A stretch of DNA of 64,000 bases from Prosopocoilus inquinatus (taxonomy: Eukaryota; Arthropoda; Insecta; Coleoptera; Lucanidae). A program made the translations under genes and the position numbers. This document shows positions 49,201 through 60,120 of this stretch, piece after piece. The stretch spans positions 1,612,001 to 1,676,000 of the forward strand of contig JAYKNF010000015.1 in the NCBI GenBank assembly GCA_036172665.1, written 5' to 3'. Within the stretch, counting starts at the first letter, position 1, and each line of letters opens with the position of its first letter. Under the pieces are notes generated by a model, which was given only the letters and a program-made list of their open reading frames with translations, was not told the origin of the DNA and did no database searches.

Positions 49201-49913
49201 AGCGGCGACGGAAAATCGCGTCGGTTCGATTTTTCGATCGAAGATGGCGCTGCAATGATCGAAATCGGACGCGTCGAACGTAAACCCGGATTGTTGCGCA
49301 TCAAACGAAAGGTCACGCCGAGCGGCGACGGAAAATCGCGTCGGCTTGATTTTTCGATCGAAGATGGCGCTGCAATGATCGAAATCGAACACGTCGAACG
49401 TAAACCCGGGTTGTCGCGGATCAAACGAAAGGTCTCGCCGAGCGGCGACGGAAAATCGCGTCGGTTCGATTTTTGATCGAAAATGGCGCTGCAATAATCG
49501 AAAGTGAACGCGTCGAACGTAAACCCGGGTTGTCGTGCATCAAACGAAAGGTCTCGCCGAACGGCGAAGGAAAATCGCGTCGGTTCGATTTTTCGATCGA
49601 AGATGGCGCTGCAATGATCGAAATCGGACGCGTCGAACGTAAACCCGGATTGTCGCGTATCAAACGAAAGGTCTCGCCGAGCGGCGACGGAAAATCGCGT
49701 CGGTTCGATTTTTTGATCGAAGATGGCGCTGCAATGATCGAAACTGGACGCGTCGAACGTAAACCCTGGTTGTCGCGCATCAAACGAAAGGTCTCGCCGA
49801 GCGGCGACGGAAAATCGCGTCGGTTCGATTTTTCGATCGAAGATGGCGCTGCAATGATCGAAATCGGACGCGTCGAACGTAAACCCGGATTATCGCCTAT
49901 CAAACGAAAGTTC
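46206..49913 (+). repeat. Block B19: about 31 units of the 120-bp repeat
   Basis: Begins like B12. Later it has one more unit than B12 and GAACATAAACC near 47476. After 48756 it continues into units with GCCAAGCGG, GAAAAGCGCG and CAATTATCG. ACACGTCGAACG near 49389 and a one-base deletion at 49475 also occur in B20. Confidence 0.95.
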
Positions 49914-51019
49914 AAAATCGATCGCGTCGAATTCTTTCCGACGTAGAAGAAAGTAGCTTTACGAACGTAACGTTTACCACATGGCGAGAGATATACGGGG
50001 TGATATCGAAAATGTGACACGAACGCGTGTGTAACAGTGAAAAAGTGTTTCCACTGAAAAAAAGTAAGTGTTAAAAACAACGGAAAACCTCCAAATTCCA
50101 TTTCTCCGATGTTACTCCGGCAATAGGAAAAAAGGTTATAAGACGATCGCGTCGGCGGCGGCGTCGTTTTGCCGGTTAAATTCTTCACGATTTTTCGATC
50201 GAAGATGGCGCTGCAATGATCGAAATCGGACGCGTCGAACGTAAACCCGGATTGTCGCGTATCAAACGAGAGGTCTCGCCGAGCGGCGACGGAAAATCGC
50301 GTCTTCTTGATTTTTCGATCGAAGATGGCGCTGCAATGATCGAAATCGAACGCGTCGAACGTAAACCCGGATTGTCGCGTATCAAACGAAAGGTCTCGCG
50401 GAGCGGCGACGGAAAATCGCGTCGGTTCGATTTTTCGATCGCAGATGGCGCTGCAATGATCGAAACTGCACGCGTCGAACGTAAAAACGGGTTGTCGCCC
50501 ATCAAACGAAAGGTCTCGCCGAGCGGCGACGGAAAATCGCGTCGGTTCGATTTTTCGACCGAAGATGGCGCTGCAATGATCGAAATCGAACGCGTCGAAC
50601 GTAAACCCGGATTGTCGCATACCAAACGAAAGGTCTCTCCGAGCGGCGACGGAAAATCGCGTCGGTTCGATTTTTCGATTGAAGATGGCGCTGCAATGAT
50701 CGAAACTGGACGCGTCGAACGTAAACCCGGGTTGTCGCGTATCAAACGAAAGGTCTCGCCAAGCGGCGACGGAAAAGCGCGTCGGTTCGATTTTTCGATC
50801 GAAGATGGCGCTGCAATGATCGAAACTGGACGCGTCGAACGTAAACCCGGGTTGTCGCGCATCAAACGAAAGGTCTCGCCGAGCGGCGACGGAAAATCGC
50901 GTCGGTTCGATTTTTCGATCTAAGATGGCGCTGCAATGATCGAAATCGGACGCGTCGAACGTAATCCCGGATTGTCGCGCATCAAACGAAAGGTCTCGCC
51001 GAGCGGCGACGGAAAATCG
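49018..51019 (+). repeat. Duplicated segment around M19 (copy 1, spacing 2281 bp)
   Basis: Corresponds to 51299-53300 at a constant offset of 2281, including the mark ACACGTCGAACG, the one-base-deleted unit and the truncated module. Confidence 0.85.
49914..50194 (+). repeat. Spacer module M19, truncated
   Basis: Same deletion junction as M13 (TTCTTCACGATTT joined to TTCGATCGAAGATGG), with (GCG)3. Unlike M13 it is entered through AAAGTTC, so the same deletion sits behind two different 5' flanks. Confidence 0.9.
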
Positions 51020-52194
51020 CTTCGGTTCGATTTTTCGATCGAAGATGGCGCTGCAATTATCGAAATCGGACGCGTCGAACGTAAACCCGGGTTGTCGCGT
51101 ATCAAACGAAAGGTCTCGCCGAGCGGCGAAGGAAAATCGCGTCGGTTCGATTTTTCGATCGAAGATGGCGCTGCAATGATCGAAATCGAACGCGTCGAAC
51201 GTAAACCCGGATTGTCGCGTATCAAACGAAAGGTCTCGCCGAGCGGCGACGGAAAATCGCGTCGGCTTGATTTTTCGATCGAAGATGGCGCTGCAATGAT
51301 CGAAATCGGACGCGTCGAACGTAAACCCGGATTGTCGCGTATCAAACGAAAGGTCTCGCCGAGCGGCGACGGAAAATCGCGTCGGTTCGATTTTTCGATC
51401 GAAGATGGCGCTGCAATGATCGAAACTGGACGCGTCGAACGTAAACCCTGGTTGTCGCGCATCAAACGAAAGGTCTCGCCGAGCGGCGACGGAAAATCGC
51501 GTCGGTTCGATTTTTCGATCGAAGATGGCGCTGCAATGATCGAAATCGGACGCGTCGAACGTAAACCCGGATTGTTGCGCATCAAACGAAAGGTCACGCC
51601 GAGCGGCGACGGAAAATCGCGTCGGCTTGATTTTTCGATCGAAGATGGCGCTGCAATGATCGAAATCGAACACGTCGAACGTAAACCCGGGTTGTCGCGG
51701 ATCAAACGAAAGGTCTCGCCGAGCGGCGACGGAAAATCGCGTCGGTTCGATTTTTGATCGAAAATGGCGCTGCAATGATCGAAAGTGGACGCGTCGAACG
51801 TAAACCCGGGTTGTCGTGCATCAAACGAAAGGTCTCGCCGAACGGCGAAGGAAAATCGCGTCGGTTCGATTTTTCGATCGAAGATGGCGCTGCAATGATC
51901 GAAATCGGACGCGTCGAACGTAAACCCGGATTGTCGCGTATCAAACGAAAGGTCTCGCCGAGCGGCGACGGAAAATCGCGTCGGTTCGATTTTTTGATCG
52001 AAGATGGCGCTGCAATGATCGAAACTGGACGCGTCGAACGTAAACCCTGGTTGTCGCGCATCAAACGAAAGGTCTCGCCGAGCGGCGACGGAAAATCGCG
52101 TCGGTTCGATTTTTCGATCGAAGATGGCGCTGCAATGATCGACATCGGACGCGTCGAACGTAAACCCGGATTATCGCCTATCAAACGAAAGTTC
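50195..52194 (+). repeat. Block B20: about 17 units of the 120-bp repeat
   Basis: Opens with the TCGCGTCTTCTTG unit that follows every truncated module. It has ATCGCTTCGG near 51018, ACACGTCGAACG near 51670, and a one-base deletion at 51756. The last unit has TCGACATCGG near 52140. Confidence 0.95.
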
Positions 52195-53300
52195 AAAATC
52201 GATCGCGTCGAATTCTTTCCGACGTAGAAGAAAGTAGCTTTACGAACGTAACGTTTACCACATGGCGAGAGATATACGGGGTGATATCGAAAATGTGACA
52301 CGAACGCGTGTGTAACAGTGAAAAAGTGTTTCCACTGAAAAAAAGTAAGTGTTAAAAACAACGGAAAACCTCCAAATTCCATTTCTCCGATGTTACTCCG
52401 GCAATAGGAAAAAAGGTTATAAGACGATCGCGTCGGCGGCGGCGTCGTTTTGCCGGTTAAATTCTTCACGATTTTTCGATCGAAGATGGCGCTGCAATGA
52501 TCGAAATCGGACGCGTCGAACGTAAACCCGGATTGTCGCGTATCAAACGAGAGGTCTCGCCGAGCGGCGACGGAAAATCGCGTCTTCTTGATTTTTCGAT
52601 CGAAGATGGCGCTGCAATGATCGAAATCGAACGCGTCGAACGTAAACCCGGATTGTCGCGTATCAAACGAAAGGTCTCGCGGAGCGGCGACGGAAAATCG
52701 CGTCGGTTCGATTTTTCGATCGCAGATGGCGCTGCAATGATCGAAACTGCACGCGTCGAACGTAAAAACGGGTTGTCGCCCATCAAACGAAAGGTCTCGC
52801 CGAGCGGCGACGGAAAATCGCGTCGGTTCGATTTTTCGACCGAAGATGGCGCTGCAATGATCGAAATCGAACGCGTCGAACGTAAACCCGGATTGTCGCA
52901 TACCAAACGAAAGGTCTCTCCGAGCGGCGACGGAAAATCGCGTCGGTTCGATTTTTCGATTGAAGATGGCGCTGCAATGATCGAAACTGGACGCGTCGAA
53001 CGTAAACCCGGGTTGTCGCGTATCAAACGAAAGGTCTCGCCAAGCGGCGACGGAAAAGCGCGTCGGTTCGATTTTTCGATCGAAGATGGCGCTGCAATGA
53101 TCGAAACTGGACGCGTCGAACGTAAACCCGGGTTGTCGCGCATCAAACGAAAGGTCTCGCCGAGCGGCGACGGAAAATCGCGTCGGTTCGATTTTTCGAT
53201 CTAAGATGGCGCTGCAATGATCGAAATCGGACGCGTCGAACGTAATCCCGGATTGTCGCGCATCAAACGAAAGGTCTCGCCGAGCGGCGACGGAAAATCG
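51299..53300 (+). repeat. Duplicated segment around M20 (copy 2, spacing 2281 bp)
   Basis: Second copy of 49018-51019. The two diverge at about 51019 and 53300, where ATCGCTTCGG meets ATCGCGTCGGCTTG. Confidence 0.85.
52195..52475 (+). repeat. Spacer module M20, truncated
   Basis: Third copy of the truncated form, with junction, (GCG)3 and following unit identical to M13 and M19. No AT palindrome or G tract remains. Confidence 0.9.
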
Positions 53301-54115
53301 CGTCGGCTTGATTTTTCGATCGAAGATGGCGCTGCAATGATCGAAATCGAACGCGTCGAACGTAAACCCGGGTTGTCGCGGATCAAACGAAAGGTCTCGC
53401 CGAGCGGCGACGGAAAATCGCGTCGGTTCGATTTTTGATCGAAGATGGCGCTGCAATGATCGAAAGTGGACGCGTCGAACGTAAACCCGGGTTGTCGTGC
53501 ATCAAACGAAAGGTCTCGCCGAGCGGCGACGGAAAATCGCTTCGGTTCGATTTTTCGATCGAAGATGGCGCTGCAATTATCGAAATCGGACGCGTCGAAC
53601 GTAAACCCGGGTTGTCGCGTATCAAACGAAAGGTCTCGCCGAGCGGCGAAGGAAAATCGCGTCGGTTCGATTTTTCGATCGAAGATGGCGCTGCAATGAT
53701 CGAAATCGAACGCGTCGAACGTAAACCCGGATTGTCGCGTATCAAACGAAAGGTCTCGCCGAGCGGCAACGGAAAATCGCGTCGGCTTGATTTTTCGATC
53801 GAAGATGGCGCTGCAATGATCGAAATCGGACGCGTCGAACGTAAACCCGGGTTGTCGCGTATCAAACGAAAGGTCTCGCCGAGCGGCGACGGAAAATCGC
53901 GTCGGTTCGATTTTTCGATCGAAGATGGCGCTGCAATGATCGAAATCGGACGCGTCGAACGTAAACCCGGATTGTCGCGTATCAAACGAGAGGTCTCGCC
54001 GAGCGGCGACGGAAAATCGCGTCGGTTCGATTTTTCGATTGAAGATGGCGCTGCAATGATCGAAATCGGACGCGTCGAACGTAAACCCGGATTATCGCCT
54101 ATCAAACGAAAGGTC
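52476..54115 (+). repeat. Block B21: about 14 units of the 120-bp repeat
   Basis: Unit order follows B14, with the deleted C at 53437. It lacks the private GAACATAAACC and TTTATCGATCG substitutions of B14. Confidence 0.95.
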
Positions 54116-54616
54116 AAAATCGATCGCGGCGAATTCTTTCCGACGTAGAAGAAAGTAGCTTTACGAACGTAACGTTTACCACATGGCGAGAGATATACGG
54201 GGTGATATCGAAAATGTGACACGAACGCGTGTGTAACAGTGAAAAAGTGTTTCCACTGAAAAAAAGTAAGTGTTAAAAACAACGGAAAACCTCCAAATTC
54301 CATTTCTCCGATGTTACTCCGGCAATAGGAAAAAAGGTTATAAGACGATCGCGTCGGCGGCGGCGTCGTTTTGCCGGTTAAATTCTTCACGATTTGCATT
54401 GTGCCGTCGCGTGTACGCTCGACCGAACGCGTCGAGATTTTGACGGAGCTCATTTGAATTTGCAGCCGCGTAAAAGATGGGATCGACGAGGGTTGGTTGG
54501 CAACGATCGCGCGACACGCGCAGTAAGGAAACCTTGACACCTGACATATATAATATTATATCTGTACGGCCAGTCGAGGGGCCGTAGCCCCGGAGATCGG
54601 TTGGGGGGGGGGGGGG
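54116..54616 (+). repeat. Spacer module M21, full length, subtype B marks
   Basis: (GCG)3, TTTGCAGCCGCG, CACCTGAC, AT palindrome at 54548-54561, 14 uninterrupted G at 54603-54616. It combines subtype B internal marks with the uninterrupted G tract, and exits into CGACGGAAAATCG. Confidence 0.9.
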
Positions 54617-56239
54617 CGACGGAAAATCGCGTCGGTTCGATTTTTCGATCGAAGATGGCGCTGCAATGATCGAAATCGGACGCGTCGAACGTAAACCCGG
54701 GTTGTCGCGTATCAAACGAAAGATCTCGCCGAGCGGCGACGGAAAATCGCGTCGGTTCGATTTTTCGATCGAAGATGGCGCTGCAATGATCGAGATCGGA
54801 CGCGTCGAACGTAAACCCGGATTGTCGCGTATCAAACGAAAGGTCTCTCCGAGCGGCGACGGAAAATCGCGTCGGCTTGATTTTTCGATCGAAGATGGCG
54901 CTGCAATGATCGAAATCGAACGCGTCGAACGTAAACCCGGATTGTCGCGTATCAAACGAAAGGTCTCGCGGAGCGGCGACGGAAAATCGCGTCGGTTCGA
55001 TTTTTCGATCGAAGATGGCGCTGCAATGATCGAAACTGCACGCGTCGAACGTAAAAACGGATTGTCGCACATCAAACGAAAGGTCTCGCCGAGCGGCGAC
55101 GGAAAATCGCGTCGGTTCGATTTTTCGATCGAAGATGGCGCTGCAATGATCGAAACTGGACGCGTCGAACGTAAACCCGGGTTGTCGCGCATCAAACGAA
55201 AGGTCTCGCCGAGCGGCGACGGAAAATCGCGTCGGTTCGATTTTTCGATCTAAGATGGCGCTGCAATGATCGAAATCGGACGCGTCGAACGTAAAATCGG
55301 ATTGTCGCGTATCAAACGAAAGGTCTCGCCGAGCGGCGACGGAAAATCGCGTCGGTTCGATTTTTCGATCGAAGATGGCGCTGCAATGATCGAAACTGGA
55401 CGCGTCGAACGTAAACCCGGGTTGTCGCGTATCAAACGAAAGGTCTCGCCGAGCGGCGACGGAAAATCGCGTCGGTTCGATTTTTCGATCGAAGACGGCG
55501 CTGCAATGATCGAAACTGGACGCGTCGAACGTAAACCCGGGTTGTCGCGTATCAAACGAAAGGTCTCGCCGAGCGGCGACGGAAAATCGCGTAGGTTCGA
55601 TTTTTCGATCGAAGATGGCGCTGCAATGATCGAAATCGGACGCGTCGAACGTAAACCCGGATTGTCGCGTATCAAACGAAAGGTCTCGCCGAGCGGCGAC
55701 GGAAAATCGCGTCGGCTTGATTTTTCGATCGAAGATGGCGCTGCAATGATCGAAATCGAACGCGTCGAACGTAAACCCGGATTGTCGCGTATCAAACGAA
55801 AGGTCTCGCGGAGCGGCGACGGAAAATCGCGTCGGTTCGATTTTTCGATCGAAGATGGCGCTGCAATGATCGAAACTGCACGCGTCGAACGTAAAAACGG
55901 ATTGTCGCGCATCAAACGAAAGGTCTCGCCGAGCGGCGACGGAAAATCGCGTCGGCTTGATTTTTCGATCGAAGATGGCGCTGCAATGATCGAAATCGGA
56001 CGCGTCGAACGTAAACCCGGGTTGTCGCGTATCAAACGAAAGGTCTCGCCGAGCGGCGACGGAAAATCGCGTCGGTTCGATTTTTCGATCGAAGATGGCG
56101 CTGCAATGATCGAAATCGGACGCGTCGAACGTAAACCCGGATTGTCGCGTATCAAACGAGAGGTCTCGCCGAGCGGCGACGGAAAATCGCGTCGGTTCGA
56201 TTTTTCGATTGAAGATGGCGCTGCAATGATCGAAATCGG
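54617..56239 (+). repeat. Block B22: about 13.5 units of the 120-bp repeat
   Basis: Contains GAAAGATCTCG near 54722 and AGACGGCGC near 55494. The last unit is cut after GGACGCGTCGAA, where it fuses directly to M22. Confidence 0.95.
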
Positions 56240-56745
56240 ACGCGTCGAATTCTTTCCGACGTAGAAGAAAGTAGCTTTACGAACGTAACGTTTACCACAT
56301 GGCGAGAGATATACGGGGTGATATCGAAAATGTGACACGAACGCGTGTGTAACAGTGAAAAAGTGTTTCCACTGAAAAAAAGTAAGTGTTAAAAACAACG
56401 GAAAACCTCCAAATTCCATTTCTCCGATGTTACTCCGGCAATAGGAAAAAAGGTTATAAGACGATCGCGTCGGCGGCGGCGGCGGCGACGGCGTCGTTTT
56501 GCTGGTTAAATTCTTCACGATTTGCATTGTGCCGTCGCGTGTACGCTCGACCGAACGCGTCGAGATTTTGACGGAGCTCATTTGAATTTGCCGCCGCGTA
56601 AAAGATGGGATCGACGAGGGTTGGTTGGCAACGATCGCGCGACACGCGCAGTAAGGAAACCTTGACACTTGACATATATAATATTATATCTGTACGGCCA
56701 GTCGAGGGGCCGTAGCCCCGGAGATCGGTTGGGGGGGGGGGGGGG
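56240..56745 (+). repeat. Spacer module M22, full length except its first bases
   Basis: The junction joins GGACGCGTCGAA of a 120-bp unit to TTCTTTCC of the module. Compared with other copies 54 bp are missing between two occurrences of CGCGTCGAA. The triplet tract has GAC as its sixth triplet. GCTGGTTAAATT replaces GCCGGTTAAATT. AT palindrome at 56676-56689, 15 G at 56731-56745. Confidence 0.9.
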
Positions 56746-58413
56746 CGACGGATAATCGCGTCGGTTCGATTTTTCGATCGAAGATGGCGCTGCAATGATC
56801 GAAATCGGACGCGTCGAACGTAAACCCGGGTTGTCGCGTATCAAACGAAAGGTCTCGCCGAGCGGCGACGGAAAATCGCGTCGGTTCGATTTTTCGATCG
56901 AAGATGGCGCTGCAATGATCGAAATCGGACGCGTCGAACGTAAACCCGGATTGTCGCGTATCAAACGAGAGGTCTCGCCGAGCGGCGACGGAAAATCGCG
57001 TCGGCTTGATTTTTCGATCGAAGATGGCGCTGCAATGATCGAAATCGAACGCGTCGAACGTAAACCCGGATTGTCGCGTATCAAACGAAAGGTCTCGCGG
57101 AGCGGCGACGGAAAATCGCGTCGGTTCGATTTTTCGATCGCAGATGGCGCTGCAATGATCGAAACTGCACGCGTCGAACGTAAAAACGGGTTGTCGCCCA
57201 TCAAACGAAAGGTCTCGCCGAGCGGCGACGGAAAATCGCGTCGGTTCGATTTTTCGACCGAAGATGGCGCTGCAATGATCGAAATCGAACGCGTCGAACG
57301 TAAACCCGGATTGTCGCATACCAAACGAAAGGTCTCTCCGAGCGGCGACGGAAAATCGCGTCGATTCGATTTTTCGATTGAAAATGGCGCTGCAATGATC
57401 GAAGCTGGACGCGTCGAACGTAAACCCGGGTTGTCGCGTATCAAACGAAAGGTCTCGCCAAGCGGCGACGGAAAAGCGCGTCGGTTCGATTTTTCGATCG
57501 AAGATGGCGCTGCAATGATCGAAACTGGACGCGTCGAACGTAAACCCGGGTTGTCGCGCATCAAACGAAAGGTCTCGCCGAGCGGCGACGGAAAATCGCG
57601 TCGGTTCGATTTTTCGATCTAAGATGGCGCTGCAATGATCGAAATCGGACGCGTCGAACGTAATCCCGGATTGTCGCGCATCAAACGAAAGGTCTCGCCG
57701 AGCGGCGACGGAAAATCGCGTCGGCTTGATTTTTCGATCGAAGATGGCGCTGCAATGATCGAAATCGAACGCGTCGAACGTAAACCCGGGTTGTCGCGGA
57801 TCAAACGAAAGGTCTCGCCGAGCGGCGACGGAAAATCGCGTCGGTTCGATTTTTGATCGAAGATGGCGCTGCAATGATCGAAAGTGGACGCGTCGAACGT
57901 AAACCCGGGTTGTCGTGCATCAAACGAAAGGTCTCGCCGAGCGGCGACGGAAAATCGCTTCGGTTCGATTTTTCGATCGAAGATGGCGCTGCAATTATCG
58001 AAATCGGACGCGTCGAACGTAAACCCGGGTTGTCGCGTATCAAACGAAAGGTCTCGCCGAGCGGCGAAGGAAAATCGCGTCGGTTCGATTTTTCGATCGA
58101 AGATGGCGCTGCAATGATCGAAATCGAACGCGTCGAACGTAAACCCGGATTGTCGCGTATCAAACGAAAGGTCTCGCCGAGCGGCGACGGAAAATCGCGT
58201 CGGCTTGATTTTTCGATCGAAGATGGCGCTGCAATGATCGAAATCGGACGCGTCGAACGTAAACCCGGGTTGTCGCGTATCAAACGAAAGGTCTCGCCGA
58301 GCGGCGACGGAAAATCGCGTCGGTTCGATTTTTCGATCGAAGATGGCGCTGCAATGATCGAAATCGGACGCGTCGAACGTAAACCCGGATTGTCGCGTAT
58401 CAAACGAGAGGTC
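56746..58413 (+). repeat. Block B23: about 14 units of the 120-bp repeat
   Basis: One-base-deleted unit at 57855. Private marks are CGTCGATTCG near 57360 and GAAGCTGGACG near 57401. The stretch from 57635 copies 53217 onward. The last unit has ATTGTCGCG and AACGAGAGG instead of the ATTATCGCC form. Confidence 0.95.
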
Positions 58414-58912
58414 AAAATCGATCGCGTCGAATTCTTTCCGACGTAGAAGAAAGTAGCTTTACGAACGTAACGTTTACCACATGGCGAGAGATATACGGGG
58501 TGATATCGAAAATGTGACACGAACGCGTGTGTAACAGTGAAAAAGTGTTTCCACTGAAAAAAAGTAAGTGTTAAAAACAACGGAAAACCTCCAAATTCCA
58601 TTTCTCCGATGTTACTCCGGCAATAGGAAAAAAGGTTATAAGACGATCGCGTCGGCGGCGGCGTCGTTTTGCCGGTTAAATTCTTCACGATTTGCATTGT
58701 GCCGTCGCGTGTACGCTCGACCGAACGCGTCGAGATTTTGACGGAGCTCATTTGAATTTGCAGCCGCGTAAAAGATGGGATCGACGAGGGTTGGTTGGCA
58801 ACGATCGCGCGACACGCGCAGTAAGGAAACCTTGACACCTGACATATATAATATTATATCTGTACGGCCAGTCGAGGGGCCGTAGCCCCGGAGATCGGTT
58901 GGGGGGGGGGGG
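58414..58912 (+). repeat. Spacer module M23, full length, subtype B marks
   Basis: (GCG)3, TTTGCAGCCGCG, CACCTGAC, AT palindrome at 58846-58859, 12 G at 58901-58912. It is entered through GAGAGGTCAAAATCG, unique among the modules. Confidence 0.9.
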
Positions 58913-59621
58913 CGACGGATAATCGCGTCGGTTCGATTTTACGATCGAAGATGGCGCTGCAATGATCGAAATCGGACGCGTCGAACGTAAACCCGGGTTG
59001 TCGCGTATCAAACGAAAGGTCTCGCCGAGCGGCGACGGAAAATCGCGTCGGTTCGATTTTTCGATCGAAGATGGCGCTGCAATGATCGAAATCGGACGCG
59101 TCGAACGTAAACCCGGATTGTCGCGTATCAAACGAGAGGTCTCGCCGAGCGGCGACGGAAAATCGCGTCGGCTTGATTTTTCGATCGAAGATGGCGCTGC
59201 AATGATCGAAATCGAACGCGTCGAACGTAAACCCGGATTGTCGCGTATCAAACGAAAGGTCTCGCGGAGCGGCGACGGAAAATCGCGTCGGTTCGATTTT
59301 TCGATCGCAGATGGCGCTGCAATGATCGAAACTGCACGCGTCGAACGTAAAAACGGGTTGTCGCGCATCAAACGAAAGGTCTCGCCGAGCGGCGACGGAA
59401 AATCGCGCCGGTTCGATTTTTCGACCGAAGATGGCGCTGCAATGATCGAAATCGAACGCGTCGAACGTAAACCCGGATTGTCGCATACCAAACGAAAGGT
59501 CTCTCCGAGCGGCGACGGAAAATCGCGTCGGTTCGATTTTTCGATTGAAGATGGCGCTGCAATGATCGAAATCGGACGCGTCGAACGTAAACCCGGATTA
59601 TCGCCTATCAAACGAAAGGTC
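58913..59621 (+). repeat. Block B24: about 6 units of the 120-bp repeat (copy of B13)
   Basis: Same unit order as B13. TTTTACGATCG near 58937 is private to this copy. Confidence 0.95.
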
Positions 59622-60120
59622 AAAATCGATCGCGTCGAATTCTTTCCGACGTAGAAGAAAGTAGCTTTACGAACGTAACGTTTACCACATGGCGAGAGAT
59701 ATACGGGGTGATATCGAAAATGTGACACGAACGCGTGTGTAACAGTGAAAAAGTGTTTCCACTGAAAAAAAGTAAGTGTTAAAAACAACGGAAAACCTCC
59801 AAATTCCATTTCTCCGATGTTACTCCGGCAATAGGAAAAAAGGTTATAAGACGATCGCGTCGGCGGCGGCGTCGTTTTGCCGGTTAAATTCTTCACGATT
59901 TGCATTGTGCCGTCGCGTGTACGCTCGACCGAACGCGTCGAGATTTTGACGGAGCTCATTTGAATTTGCAGCCGCGTAAAAGATGGGATCGACGAGGGTT
60001 GGTTGGCAACGATCGCGCGACACGCGCAGTAAGGAAACCTTGACACCTGACATATATAATATTATATCTGTACGGCCAGTCGAGGGGCCGTAGCCCCGGA
60101 GATCGGATGGGGGGAGGGGG
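59622..60120 (+). repeat. Spacer module M24, full length, subtype B
   Basis: (GCG)3, AT palindrome at 60054-60067, G6-A-G5 at 60109-60120, CGGATGG. It has the A-interrupted tract of M11, M16 and M18 but keeps a standard GCG tract. Confidence 0.9.

Larger units (their letters stand above)
52195..54357 (+). repeat. Cassette duplication, M20-B21-M21 5' half (copy 2)
   Basis: Counterpart of 35553-37715. It shares ACGTAATCCCGG, GGCAACGG and the GCGGCGAATTC entry of the next module. Confidence 0.8.

Noticed and set aside
46975..49476. Plus-strand 833-codon reading frame made of 40-residue repeats beginning MIEIGRVERK, and its relatives in every block
   Set aside because: Two minus-strand frames are equally open, common variants change residues freely (I/T, G/E/A, F/L), frames end at GATCTAA or a 1-bp deletion at arbitrary places, and no signal peptide, unique terminus or intron signal is visible. 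A repeat artefact.
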